From contig NZ_RXZI01000002.1 of the NCBI RefSeq assembly GCF_021991925.1, forward strand, positions 496,001 through 560,000: a stretch of 64,000 bases of DNA. Direction: 5' to 3'. Under the pieces are notes generated by a model, which ran no database searches, was not told the origin of the DNA, and worked only from the letters and a program-made list of their open reading frames with translations. Below, one piece after another: positions 18,507 through 27,530 of this stretch. Position numbers and translations under genes: made by a program. Each line of letters opens with the position of its first letter. The stretch's first letter is position 1. The DNA comes from Sutcliffiella horikoshii. Lineage in GTDB: Bacteria > Bacillota > Bacilli > Bacillales > Bacillaceae_I.

Positions 18507-20033
18507 TTATAAATCATTAACAACTGTTCCACGATAATAATGTTTAATAATTTGGTCATAATTCCAACCGTTATTAGCATAACCTTGTGCACCATACTGG
18601 CTCATTCCTATTCTATGCCCCCAGCCCTTCCCATTAACGATAATGGATTGAGGGTCTGTTTCCTTAGAAATATTTGTATTGGAAAGAGCTATAGAAGTGT
18701 TTGTTGCACTAAGAGAAGTAAGGCTATTAGCTAATTGAACTTGTTGACCTTTTAAGCTCAACTGATTCCTTGTACCATTTGCCAATTGAATAGTAAATGG
18801 CGTGTTAATTGTTAAATCAAACCAGTTGCTTTTTAAGAATCCATACGTATTGCCGTTACTGGTTGGGAAAAGCTGGCGTATAGTCAATTCGTTACCCGCT
18901 CTTCGGAAATCACCGTTACCAGTATGAAGTGTTACTGCTGATACTTCACCGTTTGCCCCGGTTTTTTCAAGGGAAACATTATAAAGAGGAACATTGGTAT
19001 TAATGCCGAAACTTGTTAATAAAGAACTACTGTTATATGTTTCAGTCCAATTACTGTGTGGTGAAACTTCAAAAGCATCCTCTACTGTTACTAAATAAGG
19101 AAAACTGCTTTGGTTTGAATTCCAGACATCTCCTACATTGGCTGTTCTCCCACCACTAGTAGAAAAGAAGAACGTTTCTATAACATTATTATTATATCTA
19201 ACTACTTTTTTATCTGTTTCATCTACGGCTTGATTTGTCCTGCTATTTTCAGATGTATAGCCACGATAGACTTGACTTGAAGTAGTATTAGACAGTGGAC
19301 CTCTTGCATTCTTGACATATGCGTAACTTCTTGCTGCCACCGCTTGAGCTTTGAGTGCTTCTAGATGAAATGAAGCAGGCATCTCATTGGGTAGTACACC
19401 TTTTAGATAGGATTGCATATCTAGTTTATTAATAAATTGCCCTGCATGAATTATAGCACTGCCTCGATATTTTCTATCATTATTGGCGATAATGGTGTTA
19501 ATTGTTGAAAGTGCAGGAGAATTTATCAACTGAACATTGTTATTAACAAGTACAGCAACATGCTGACCATTTAATCTTTTTACAATATACCAAACGCCTT
19601 GACTATTGTTATGCGTACTTACATATTCTGCTGCTTCCCCGTTTTCAAAGGTTGTTAAAATCTGACCCGAAGTACTTGCATCTCTGCGTCCAGGCGTGCT
19701 AGCAGAAAATACTACAATTTGCGAGTTACCTGTCATTTCAATTATTTCGAAACCATTTGTTGAGGAAAGTGTTATAGATCCAAAACTAGCTACAGAATTA
19801 CCTGAGTTATTTGTAATTGTTAATGATTGATTAGGTTTAATAAAACGTTCCGTGTTATTTTGTAAATTTTTTATTTTATATGTCCCAGCAGGAGTAAAGT
19901 TGATCGTATTGCTTCTTGTTAACTCAACAGTAACTGGATTAACATACTGCTTTGGTATAAACTCTGCATTTGAAAAATCCACTTTGATGAAAAAGAATAA
20001 AAGACAAAAGAAAAGAAATACTTTTTTTTGCAT
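18507..20033 (-). CDS. secreted SpoIID/LytB-domain protein
   Basis: A 508-residue exported protein. Residues 1-23 are a signal peptide with core LFFCLLFFFI. The SpoIID/LytB domain covers about 190-500 and includes LKGVLPNEMPASFHLEALKA, AVAARSYAYVKNA, and FFFSTSGGRTANVGDVW, ending in GKGWGHRIGMSQYGAQGYA. LytB modifies the LytC amidase activity and SpoIID is a lytic transglycosylase; both act on peptidoglycan. The GWGHRIGMSQYGA motif is complete. Its start lies 1 base after the stop of the small SH3b gene, so they form one operon. With the amidase at 6.2-8.7 kb this resembles a split lytABC-like set. Confidence 0.88.
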   Translation of the reverse strand: MQKKVFLFFCLLFFFIKVDFSNAEFIPKQYVNPVTVELTRSNTINFTPAGTYKIKNLQNNTERFIKPNQSLTITNNSGNSVASFGSITLSSTNGFEIIEMTGNSQIVVFSASTPGRRDASTSGQILTTFENGEAAEYVSTHNNSQGVWYIVKRLNGQHVAVLVNNNVQLINSPALSTINTIIANNDRKYRGSAIIHAGQFINKLDMQSYLKGVLPNEMPASFHLEALKAQAVAARSYAYVKNARGPLSNTTSSQVYRGYTSENSRTNQAVDETDKKVVRYNNNVIETFFFSTSGGRTANVGDVWNSNQSSFPYLVTVEDAFEVSPHSNWTETYNSSSLLTSFGINTNVPLYNVSLEKTGANGEVSAVTLHTGNGDFRRAGNELTIRQLFPTSNGNTYGFLKSNWFDLTINTPFTIQLANGTRNQLSLKGQQVQLANSLTSLSATNTSIALSNTNISKETDPQSIIVNGKGWGHRIGMSQYGAQGYANNGWNYDQIIKHYYRGTVVNDL

Positions 20034-20034
20034 G

Positions 20035-20691
20035 TTATCTGATCACCTCAGCAAAGTTTGAACGTACCGCACCTACTCTTCCATCATTCATTTTAACAAG
20101 ATACCATTTCTCTCCTGTAGAAGAATTCACAAAAGTACTTTCGTATTTCATGGTAGATCCAACAGCAGCAGTAGTATATATTGAATATGAATCGGAAGCC
20201 CCTCTTCTTATTGGCGCTGGATTGTTAAATACAACATTCTGAAATCCAGTTTGAATTGGTGTTACGGAAATTTGAGAATCTGAACCTATTACAGCACCAA
20301 GTCTATTATCTGATAATCTAACAATAAACCATTGTTCCCCATTTGAAGGGTTAGTGTACGTACTATGATAAGTAACAACAGTGTTTGCAGGAACATCTAC
20401 TAAACTAGCATATTGAGTACCTGCCCCTCTTCTAATTGCAGTTTGTTTTGTAGTTACCACGCTTGACACATCTTGAATAGGATTGCTTGGAGTAGGATTT
20501 CCGGAACCAAGTTCATTTACACGTGCTTCAAGTTGACTTAGTCTTTGTTCCACAGGGTTTATTTTACTCAAAACCCACTCGACACTTGCTAAAACTACAT
20601 TACTATTCGCGTTAGCAGTGGAGATACTAACTGCGCCGAACCCAAAACCAAGTAAAAATACAAACGTAACGATAAATATCTTCTTTTTCAA
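20035..20691 (-). CDS. secreted two-SH3b-domain protein
   Basis: A 218-residue protein with a signal peptide or N-terminal anchor (FIVTFVFLLGFGFGAVSI, then TANANS). A short coiled helix follows (VEQRLSQLEARVNELG), then two SH3b-like repeats, about residues 82-145 (TAIRRGAGTQYASLV) and 155-216 (APIRRGASDSYSIYT), each closing with EKW/EQW(F/Y)V and GAV. No catalytic domain is present. It may be a wall-binding partner of the SpoIID/LytB protein encoded immediately downstream, as LytA is for LytB, though it is not a recognisable LytA. Confidence 0.72.
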   Translation of the reverse strand: MKKKIFIVTFVFLLGFGFGAVSISTANANSNVVLASVEWVLSKINPVEQRLSQLEARVNELGSGNPTPSNPIQDVSSVVTTKQTAIRRGAGTQYASLVDVPANTVVTYHSTYTNPSNGEQWFIVRLSDNRLGAVIGSDSQISVTPIQTGFQNVVFNNPAPIRRGASDSYSIYTTAAVGSTMKYESTFVNSSTGEKWYLVKMNDGRVGAVRSNFAEVIR

Positions 20692-20740
20692 GAAATTGCC
20701 CCCTAATTATTTCATATTTTTCAATTAATAAGTTTATCAT

Positions 20741-20778
20741 AAAAAAACACTACTAAATAGGTAATTTAGTAGTGTTTT
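20741..20778 (-). terminator. terminator of lytR
   Basis: Read leftward, arms AAAACACTACTAAAT and its complement form a stem followed by TTTTTTT. It lies between the lytR stop and the start of the small SH3b gene. Confidence 0.85.
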
Positions 20779-20821
20779 GAAAAAAATGTAGAATTTTAGG
20801 GGATGCTGTTTAGTTAACAAG

Positions 20822-21790
20822 CTAATCCATTTCTAAATGTTCTTTTAGTTCTATCTGAAGATTAGCAAGTGATGTATCATCAGGTATATAATAATAAATG
20901 CCGCCAATATATTCATCTGTTCCTTCTAAATCAAGATTATTAATGGAAGAAGCTCGGAATGAAGAATATTTCTGCTGAAATGCTAAAACCTCATTTACTC
21001 TCATATTCGTTTCAACATTTTCACCCACATCATTCACAATATCATTAACTTTAAAAAGAGTAGATGGTGAATTAATCTCATCAATTAACGCTTTAACGAC
21101 TTGTTTCTGTCTTTCTGTTCTCCCTAAATCACCACGAGGGTCTTTCTTTCTCATTCTGGCGTAAGTTAATGCTTCCTCACTGTTCAATCTCATTTTGCCT
21201 TCTTTGAAATAGAGTTTTGTATCCCAATCACCGTGTTTGTAATCCCAAAAATCAAAAGGTACATCAACAGTAACCCCACCAACAGTATCAATAATATTCA
21301 GGAAACCATCAAAATCTAAGGTTACGTAATAGTCTATTGGTATCTCCAAGAAATCTTCCACGGTACTTACTGTCATGTCTAATCCACCGAAAGAATACGC
21401 ATGATTTATCTTATCTTTTTCATCTCTTCCAGCAATGTTTACTCGAGTATCTCGAGGAATGCTGAGTAAATTCATGGAAGCATCATCTGGATTAAATGTG
21501 GCGACCATTATAGTATCTGACCTTCCCCCTTTACCACCACTACCATAGTCCTCAATTCCCAAAATCAATATTGTAAAAGGGTCTTTTCTTATTTCGACAG
21601 GCTTTTCCCTGTATTTTGATTTATCTCTATCTAATGCCACGTATGAGTTATTTGCTGCCTTTATGGTTTCATAAACCGTATAACCAAGATAGAGTGCTAT
21701 AAGTAGAAGAGGAATAGTGATGAATAGAAAGATTCTTTTGAAAACTTTCTTTTTCTTTGTCTTTTTGTAATCTATTCTCGAATGTTTCAT
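20822..21790 (-). CDS. lytR: LytR-CpsA-Psr family wall-polymer ligase
   Basis: A 322-residue protein with one N-terminal membrane segment (residues about 18-40, IFLFITIPLLLIALYLGYTVY) and an extracellular LCP domain. Conserved pieces are ILILGIEDYG, RSDTIMVATFNPD, LLSIPRDTRV, HAYSFGG and LTYARMRKKDPRGDLGRTERQ, which holds the pyrophosphate-contacting arginines. LCP proteins move undecaprenyl-linked teichoic acid or capsule onto peptidoglycan. It is next to the polysaccharide locus and in the same neighbourhood (yvyE, degS) as B. subtilis lytR/tagU. GAGGAG precedes the ATG. Confidence 0.9.
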   Translation of the reverse strand: MKHSRIDYKKTKKKKVFKRIFLFITIPLLLIALYLGYTVYETIKAANNSYVALDRDKSKYREKPVEIRKDPFTILILGIEDYGSGGKGGRSDTIMVATFNPDDASMNLLSIPRDTRVNIAGRDEKDKINHAYSFGGLDMTVSTVEDFLEIPIDYYVTLDFDGFLNIIDTVGGVTVDVPFDFWDYKHGDWDTKLYFKEGKMRLNSEEALTYARMRKKDPRGDLGRTERQKQVVKALIDEINSPSTLFKVNDIVNDVGENVETNMRVNEVLAFQQKYSSFRASSINNLDLEGTDEYIGGIYYYIPDDTSLANLQIELKEHLEMD

Positions 21791-21810
21791 ATAAATAATC
21801 TCCTCAAAAG

Positions 21811-22449
21811 TTAAAATATAACCGATTTCTCTTTATAAATAGATACTCCGGAAGTTATTTCACCCTTACCATTTGTTAATTCAGTTATCCAATTCTTGAA
21901 AAGTGGTGTTTCCATTGCTGTAACATAAATTTCAAATGTAACAGTATCCAAGTAGAGAATTTGCTTTATTTCATAGCTCGAAGTATGAAGTGCGTACTCA
22001 ACTTTTCCACTTAGAGTATAATCAACTGTAATATGCATAATTTGCACTAATTTCCGTTCTACCATTCCTGTGGCACTTATTCCTTCAGAGGTAGCTTTCC
22101 CATACGCCCGTATTAGACCTCCAGCGCCAAGTTTAATACCGCCAAAGTAGCGGGTAATGACAACTACAGTGTCTTTTAGGCCCTTTTTCTTCAACACTTC
22201 AAGGATGGGAACGCCGGCTGTGCCGCTCGGTTCTCCGTCATCGTTGGCTTTTTGGACCTGGTCGTGTTCACCGATCATGTAGGCGGAGCAATTATGTGTT
22301 GCACCCCAGTGCTTCTTTTTTATCTCTTGTATGAAGTTTTGGGCTTCTTCCTCGGTTGTGGCACGGGCGATATGTGCAATGAATCTGGACTTTTGAATCG
22401 TTATTTCATGCTCGCCATGCCCTTTTACGGTATAGTAGTGAGACAGCAC
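21811..22449 (-). CDS. yvyE: YigZ/IMPACT family protein YvyE
   Basis: A 212-residue cytoplasmic protein. The UPF0029 N-terminal domain (residues about 1-125) shows IQKSRFIAHIARA, HWGATHNCSAY and NDDGEPSGTAG followed by RYFGGIKLGAGGLIRAYGKA; a smaller C-terminal domain follows. The biochemical role is unsettled; relatives are linked to translation control. It is probably transcribed into lytR, 20 bases downstream. AGGGGAG precedes the ATG. Confidence 0.88.
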   Translation of the reverse strand: MLSHYYTVKGHGEHEITIQKSRFIAHIARATTEEEAQNFIQEIKKKHWGATHNCSAYMIGEHDQVQKANDDGEPSGTAGVPILEVLKKKGLKDTVVVITRYFGGIKLGAGGLIRAYGKATSEGISATGMVERKLVQIMHITVDYTLSGKVEYALHTSSYEIKQILYLDTVTFEIYVTAMETPLFKNWITELTNGKGEITSGVSIYKEKSVIF

Positions 22450-22808
22450 TCTGACAACTCCCCTTTAATGACTGGCACTTTTGTAGGGCATTTTTTTATG
22501 CCCATACTCTTTCTATTATAAGTGCAAAAGGGAAGGACATCAAATGAATTCTAGTCCATTACTCCTTTTATACGGCAAGAATCGACAAACTTTAATTTGA
22601 TTGTAATAATAATGTTATACAAGTAAAACTTTGGTCCGATATAATAAAGTGTGGACAATTTTCGACAGGTACCCCCACAAACGTTTGGAAAAATTGGAAT
22701 GATATAGCATATAGTGTCTTTCTTGCGTTTGGGTATAATGTACTATATTGAATAAAGAAGTATCCCTGATATTCTTTTAAGAATACCGGGTCTTTTGGAG
22801 GATGTCCT
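22450..22808. promoter_or_regulatory. divergent yvyE/degS intergenic region
   Basis: This 359-base stretch has no ORF with an RBS. Two TATAAT hexamers face degS (22640-22645 and 22734-22739) but neither has a good -35 at 16-18 nt. An imperfect hairpin with TATTC/GAATA arms lies at 22771-22787, just before the degS RBS (TTGGAGGAT). DegU is known to control its own operon in B. subtilis, and a site would be expected here, but I cannot point to one. Confidence 0.4.
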
Positions 22809-23951
22809 ATGTCTCGGAAAGTTATAAACTCTAAACAATTAGACATGATTATTGAACAAATGGTTAAAACGGTGGAAGTGAGCAAGGACGAGATTTTCGA
22901 GATAGGGGAAAGTTCCCGCAAGGAATTTGAGAACCTTGGCAAAGAGTTGAATGCGGTAAAGCTTGAGGTGACACAGCTAATCCATAAACAAGATAAGCTG
23001 GAGATCCAGGTCCGCATGGCACGAAACCGACTATCAGAAGTAAGCAGGCAATTTAAAAACTATACAGAAGAACAAATCAGACAAGCGTATGATCACGCAC
23101 ACGAACTTCAACTAGAACTACATACCATCTCCCAAAAAGAGGTGCAACTGCGAAATCGCAGAAATGAAATTGAGCGCAGGCTGCTAAATCTCGAAGAAAC
23201 GATTACCAAGGCGGATCGACTTGTCAGCCAAGTCTCCGTGGTACTCAATTACGTTACAGGTGATCTACAGCAGGTAGGGCAAATGATTGCGGATGCTTCT
23301 GAGAAACGTGAGTTTGGCTTTAAGATCATGGAAGCGCAGGAAGAGGAACGCAGGCGCCTTTCAAGGGAGATACATGATGGTCCGGCACAGATGCTGGCAA
23401 ATGTGATGATGCGCTCCGACTTGATTGATCGCACTTTCCGGGAGCGGGGACCTGGAGAGGCTTTATCCGAGATCCGCTCCTTGAAAGTGATGGTGCGCTC
23501 CGCTCTATATGAAGTACGGAGAATCATCTATGATCTTCGTCCGATGGCACTCGACGATCTTGGGTTGGTGCCTACTTTAAAAAAATATATTTCGACTATC
23601 GAGGATTATCATAACGGGTATCCGCGAATTGAATTCATGAACCTTGGAGTGGAGCACCGAATCTCCGCCAACCTGGAAGTGGCAGTGTTCCGGCTTGTGC
23701 AGGAATCGCTCACCAATGCGATCAAGCACGCAGAAGCAAGCTCCATTTATGTAAAATTGGAGGTGAAACCTACCCATATTATTGTCATCGTCAAAGATGA
23801 CGGTGTAGGATTTGATACGACAGAAAAAAAAGAAAAGTCGTTTGGATTAATTGGAATGAGGGAGCGGGTAGAGCTTATCAGCGGGGACTTGGACATCCAG
23901 TCCTCAACCGGTAAAGGAACCACCGTCTTTATCAAAATTCCGTTAAGCTAA
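22809..23951 (+). CDS. degS: cytoplasmic sensor histidine kinase DegS
   Basis: A 380-residue soluble kinase. Residues about 1-165 form a long coiled-coil sensor region without membrane segments. The HisKA_3 phosphorylation site is H189 in [10 protein letters not shown], and the ATPase has DDGVGFD and [15 protein letters not shown] with a GKGT loop. It phosphorylates DegU, controlling secreted enzymes, competence and motility in Bacillus. Length and site numbering match B. subtilis DegS. GGAGGAT precedes the ATG. Confidence 0.97.
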   Translation: MSRKVINSKQLDMIIEQMVKTVEVSKDEIFEIGESSRKEFENLGKELNAVKLEVTQLIHKQDKLEIQVRMARNRLSEVSRQFKNYTEEQIRQAYDHAHELQLELHTISQKEVQLRNRRNEIERRLLNLEETITKADRLVSQVSVVLNYVTGDLQQVGQMIADASEKREFGFKIMEAQEEERRRLSREIHDGPAQMLANVMMRSDLIDRTFRERGPGEALSEIRSLKVMVRSALYEVRRIIYDLRPMALDDLGLVPTLKKYISTIEDYHNGYPRIEFMNLGVEHRISANLEVAVFRLVQESLTNAIKHAEASSIYVKLEVKPTHIIVIVKDDGVGFDTTEKKEKSFGLIGMRERVELISGDLDIQSSTGKGTTVFIKIPLS

Positions 23952-23976
23952 AGATGTATTTGGGAGGATGAGAGGA

Positions 23977-24699
23977 ATGGATACGACAAAAATCGTGATT
24001 ATTGATGATCATCAGCTTTTCCGTGAAGGAGTTAAACGCATTCTGGATTTTGAAACAAACTTTCACGTAGTGGCGGAAGGGGACGACGGAGCGGAAGCGC
24101 TTGACCTGATGGAAAAGCACGAGCCGGACGTGTTCATCATGGACATCAACATGCCTAAAATGAATGGTGTGGAGGCTACAAGACAGCTTGTCGAAGCCAA
24201 CCCGGAAGCGAAGGTCATCGTACTATCCATTCATGATGACGAAAACTATGTAACCCATGCCTTGCAAACAGGTGCACGCGGATACTTGCTGAAAGAAATG
24301 GATGCAGATGCATTGGTGGATGCAGTCAAGGTCGTTGCGGATGGCGGATCTTATCTGCACCCGAAAGTGACGCACAATTTGGTAAGGGAATACCGCCGTT
24401 TAACCGAAAATGGAGTAGGAAGCGGAAGCAGACGTGGCGGAAACGGTGGCGGTTCGGCAGCTACAACGTACCAACAAATCGAAATTCGCCGTCCCCTTCA
24501 CTTGCTGACACGCCGTGAGTGCGAAGTGCTTCAGTTGCTTGCTGACGGTAAAAGCAACAAAGCGATTGGTGAGGCACTGTTCATCAGTGAGAAGACGGTG
24601 AAGAACCATGTAAGTAACATCCTTCAAAAAATGAATGTAAATGACCGTACACAGGCTGTTGTTGTGGCAATCAAGAATGGCTGGGTAGAGGTTAGGTAA
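23977..24699 (+). CDS. degU: response regulator DegU
   Basis: A 240-residue NarL-type regulator. D56 in [15 protein letters not shown] is the phosphoryl acceptor, with the acidic pocket in VIIDDHQLF. Residues about 170-240 are a LuxR-type helix-turn-helix ([22 protein letters not shown], then [12 protein letters not shown]). A glycine-rich linker ([15 protein letters not shown]) replaces the shorter linker I recall in B. subtilis. ATG 23977 is chosen over 23968 because GGGAGG then has normal spacing. It follows degS after 25 bases and ends at a terminator. Confidence 0.96.
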   Translation: MDTTKIVIIDDHQLFREGVKRILDFETNFHVVAEGDDGAEALDLMEKHEPDVFIMDINMPKMNGVEATRQLVEANPEAKVIVLSIHDDENYVTHALQTGARGYLLKEMDADALVDAVKVVADGGSYLHPKVTHNLVREYRRLTENGVGSGSRRGGNGGGSAATTYQQIEIRRPLHLLTRRECEVLQLLADGKSNKAIGEALFISEKTVKNHVSNILQKMNVNDRTQAVVVAIKNGWVEVR

Positions 24700-24731
24700 C
24701 CTTGGGGATTTGGGTCTCCAAGGTTTTTTTT
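24700..24731 (+). terminator. terminator of degSU
   Basis: CCTTGG and CCAAGG arms flank a 12-base loop and are followed by eight T residues, beginning at the degU stop codon. Confidence 0.88.
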
Positions 24732-24778
24732 GTGGTGGGATTTTTGGGGTAGGGGAGAGGGACAGGGGGCCGTGCTGA

Positions 24779-24892
24779 ATTTGTCTGATGGTGTCGAATG
24801 GTCGATATATTGTCCGAGTTGGTTGATAAAATGAATAGTTGGTTGATAAATAGTGCGACTTGGTTGATAAAAGTGAAAAAGTGGTTGATAAA
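24779..24892. repeat. 21-nt-period phrase array A (core TTGGTTGATAAA)
   Basis: TTGGTTGATAAA occurs at 24819, 24839 and 24860, GTGGTTGATAAA at 24881, and weaker relatives at 24798 (ATGGTCGATATA) and about 24779. The spacings are 20-21 nt. The bases between the cores differ from unit to unit. It lies after the degSU terminator and before degV. Confidence 0.85.
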
Positions 24893-24997
24893 TCACCGTC
24901 CACAACAAAAATCAAACAAAAGGTGAAAGTTATCCACATTTCATGTACAATCTAAATAGATAACAGAAATACTTAGTATAAGGAAGGTCTACTATTT

Positions 24998-25840
24998 ATG
25001 AAAACGGCGATTGTTACAGACAGTACTGCCTACATCCCAGCAGAATTACGTGCAAAGCATGATATACATATGATCCCGCTGAATGTTATTTTCGGGAACG
25101 AATCGTATCAGGAGGAAGTCGATATTAAAGTCGACCAATTCTACGAAGAAGTAAAGAATAGTCGCGACCTACCATCCACCTCCCAGCCGGCAATCGGCGA
25201 GTTTGTAGCCCTATATGAGAAACTTGCAAAGGACTACGACGCAGTAGTCAGCATCCACCTTTCCAGCGGAATCAGCGGAACCTACCAAGGAGCGGTTGCT
25301 GCAGGAGATATGGTCGATGATATCCAGGTTTACGCTTATGATTCTGAAATTAGTTGCATGGTTCAAGGATTATACGTCTTGGAAGCGGCAGAGATGGCCG
25401 CAGAAGGAAAGGATCCTGAACAGATCCTCGAACGCATGGACGTCATGAAAAAGTCCATCCGTGCCTACTTTATGGTGGATGACCTTTCTCACCTTCAGCG
25501 CGGCGGACGCCTAAGCAGCGCGCAGGCGATTGTCGGAAGCCTTTTACAGGTTAAACCGCTCTTGCACTTTGTGGACACGAAAATCGTTCCATTTGAAAAG
25601 ATCCGTACACGTAAAAAAGCGGTCAAGCGCATCCACGACCTACTGGATGAAGTGGCTTCAGAGCAAGTGCCGATGCGTGCAGTGGTGATCCACGCCAACC
25701 GCGAGGCGGAAGCACAAGAGATGAAAAAAGAACTTGAACAGAAGTACCCACACGTCGAATTTTTCCTAAGCTATTTCGGCCCGGTGATTGGCACGCATTT
25801 AGGTGAAGGTGCACTGGGACTTGGGTGGTACAAACGATAA
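24998..25840 (+). CDS. DegV-family fatty-acid-binding protein
   Basis: A 280-residue cytoplasmic protein of the DegV fold. AIVTDSTAYIP and the SSGISGTYQGA loop (residues about 89-99) make the fatty-acid head-group pocket, and a C-terminal GPVIGTHLGEGALG is typical. DegV/FakB proteins bind fatty acids, and some present them to the FakA kinase; whether this one does is not shown. Position after degU matches B. subtilis. AAGGAAGG precedes the ATG. Confidence 0.93.
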   Translation: MKTAIVTDSTAYIPAELRAKHDIHMIPLNVIFGNESYQEEVDIKVDQFYEEVKNSRDLPSTSQPAIGEFVALYEKLAKDYDAVVSIHLSSGISGTYQGAVAAGDMVDDIQVYAYDSEISCMVQGLYVLEAAEMAAEGKDPEQILERMDVMKKSIRAYFMVDDLSHLQRGGRLSSAQAIVGSLLQVKPLLHFVDTKIVPFEKIRTRKKAVKRIHDLLDEVASEQVPMRAVVIHANREAEAQEMKKELEQKYPHVEFFLSYFGPVIGTHLGEGALGLGWYKR

Positions 25841-25868
25841 TATTACTATACAACCATAACGACAAAAA

Positions 25869-25911
25869 CAGACATCAGGGGCAGGCTTGCTTGGGGTGTC
25901 TTTTTTTTGAA
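25869..25911 (+). terminator. probable terminator of the degV gene
   Basis: AGACA and TGTCT arms with an imperfect G-rich interior are followed by eight T residues. The stem is weak apart from its base. Confidence 0.5.
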
Positions 25912-25928
25912 GAAAGATTTATAAATCG

Positions 25929-25967
25929 GTTGATTTCCGTTTTAGGCGCTTCGCTTGCCTGCGGGCG
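25929..25967. repeat. truncated end of the 130-bp inverted-repeat element
   Basis: GTTGATTTCCG, then GGC and TTCGCTT, then GCGGGCG, match the left part of the full copies at 32542 and 57798 in the same order. The rest of the element is missing. It lies between degV and comFA. Confidence 0.6.
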
Positions 25968-26033
25968 TCTGCACGTTTTCCACTTGTTATAACTTTCGAT
26001 TTAAAAATTCAAGAAAATCTAAGGAGGAAAGCT

Positions 26034-27530
26034 ATGCTTTTTTGTAAAAACGAAAATAAAATACTGATTCCGACCAACCAAGAAAGTGAACTCACTAAAA
26101 GGATCTCTGATTTTCCAGAAATCCCTCATCCGCCACTCAATACCTCATTCCCCTTCAACCAACACCTTCAGCACTATCTCCATGGTAAACGCCTTCTCTT
26201 AGATGAAATTCCTTTTCCCTTAGAAACCATTCAATCTCATTACCAGAATGGATATTTGCGATATGATCACGGTGTAACTGCCGCCAAAACTGGCCACATT
26301 TGTCAAAGATGTGGAAATGAAAAAGCCAGCTTGTTTGCGGCCTTTCATTGTGCCCGATGCAGGCGAGAATGCACCTATTGCCGGCACTGTATCATGATGG
26401 GGAGGGTGAGTGAATGCACACCACTCATTAGCTGGAGCGGACCAAAGCCTACAACTGAATCCAATAACTACACACTCGACTGGAATGGCACCCTCTCAAA
26501 AGGGCAGCAGCTAGCATCCGACCGAGTGATCGGGGCCATCCAATCTAACACACAGCTCCTAGTATGGGCAGTCTGTGGTGCTGGAAAAACGGAGGTTCTT
26601 TTTAAAGGAATAGAGACAGCTCTGACCCAAGGCAAGCGGGTATGCATCGCCACGCCGCGAACGGACGTTGTCTTGGAACTCTCCCCTCGTCTTCAACAGG
26701 TGTTTCCGAATATAGAGATTGCCACCTTGTACGGGGGAAGTGAGGACATAATCAAAAATGCCCCGCTTACTATCGCAACGACCCACCAACTACTTCGATA
26801 CTACCGGGCCTTTGATAGCATTATCATTGATGAAGTGGATGCTTTCCCCTATTCGGTCGACTCCTCGTTAGAATATGCAGCGAGAAAAGCTCGAACTGAA
26901 GGTGGTAGCACTATTTATCTGAGTGCCACGCCTTCTAAGAAAATACAGCGTGCGGTACATTCAGGTACGCTTTCCTCTGTCATTATTCCGGCGAGGTATC
27001 ACCGGCACCCTTTACCGGTCCCAGCCCTAGAGTGGTGTGGGAACTGGGAAAAAAGGATGAAGAAAAATAGGCTTCCAGGAAACGTGCTTTATTGGGTCCA
27101 AAAGCACCATGCGGCAAGCCGACCCATCTTTCTTTTTGTACCAAGTATTGATTTGCTTAAACAGATTGTTGTTATTCTACAAAAGGTATATGGAGATCTT
27201 GTGGCTGGGGTTCATGCCAAAGATAAGAAGCGAAAGGAGAAGGTGGGTGATTTCCGGAAGGGGAAGATAAAAATTTTGGTGACGACCACGATACTGGAGC
27301 GAGGAGTTACGGTTTCAGATGTTCAAGTTGGTGTACTTGGAGCAGAGGACAATCTTTTTACGGAAAGTGCCCTTGTTCAGATTGCAGGAAGGGCTGGTCG
27401 CAGCAGTCACCATCCGGAAGGAGATGTGAGATTTTTTCATTATGGAAGAACTCGTGAAATGATAGCCGCAATCGATCAGATCAGGCGTATGAACTATCGA
27501 GCGAAAACGGGGGGATTTCTTGATGAGTAA
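26034..27530 (+). CDS. comFA: competence DNA helicase ComFA
   Basis: A 498-residue DEAD-box-type ATPase that helps pull single-stranded DNA through the membrane during transformation. An N-terminal zinc finger uses CQRC, CARC and CTYC/CRHC cysteines (residues about 90-125). Walker A is AVCGAGKTEV, the DEAD-like box is IIDEVDAFP, motif III is YLSATPS, and motif VI is QIAGRAGRS. AAGGAGGAAAG precedes the ATG. It overlaps comFC by 8 bases. No clear ComK box was found upstream. Confidence 0.95.
   Translation: MLFCKNENKILIPTNQESELTKRISDFPEIPHPPLNTSFPFNQHLQHYLHGKRLLLDEIPFPLETIQSHYQNGYLRYDHGVTAAKTGHICQRCGNEKASLFAAFHCARCRRECTYCRHCIMMGRVSECTPLISWSGPKPTTESNNYTLDWNGTLSKGQQLASDRVIGAIQSNTQLLVWAVCGAGKTEVLFKGIETALTQGKRVCIATPRTDVVLELSPRLQQVFPNIEIATLYGGSEDIIKNAPLTIATTHQLLRYYRAFDSIIIDEVDAFPYSVDSSLEYAARKARTEGGSTIYLSATPSKKIQRAVHSGTLSSVIIPARYHRHPLPVPALEWCGNWEKRMKKNRLPGNVLYWVQKHHAASRPIFLFVPSIDLLKQIVVILQKVYGDLVAGVHAKDKKRKEKVGDFRKGKIKILVTTTILERGVTVSDVQVGVLGAEDNLFTESALVQIAGRAGRSSHHPEGDVRFFHYGRTREMIAAIDQIRRMNYRAKTGGFLDE

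Noticed and set aside
24400-24939. 179-codon minus-strand frame across degU and array A
   Set aside because: It covers the degU DNA-binding domain antisense and the array; no start signal.
25912-26033. ComK box ahead of comFA
   Set aside because: No paired AAAA-N5-TTTT motifs with proper spacing were found.
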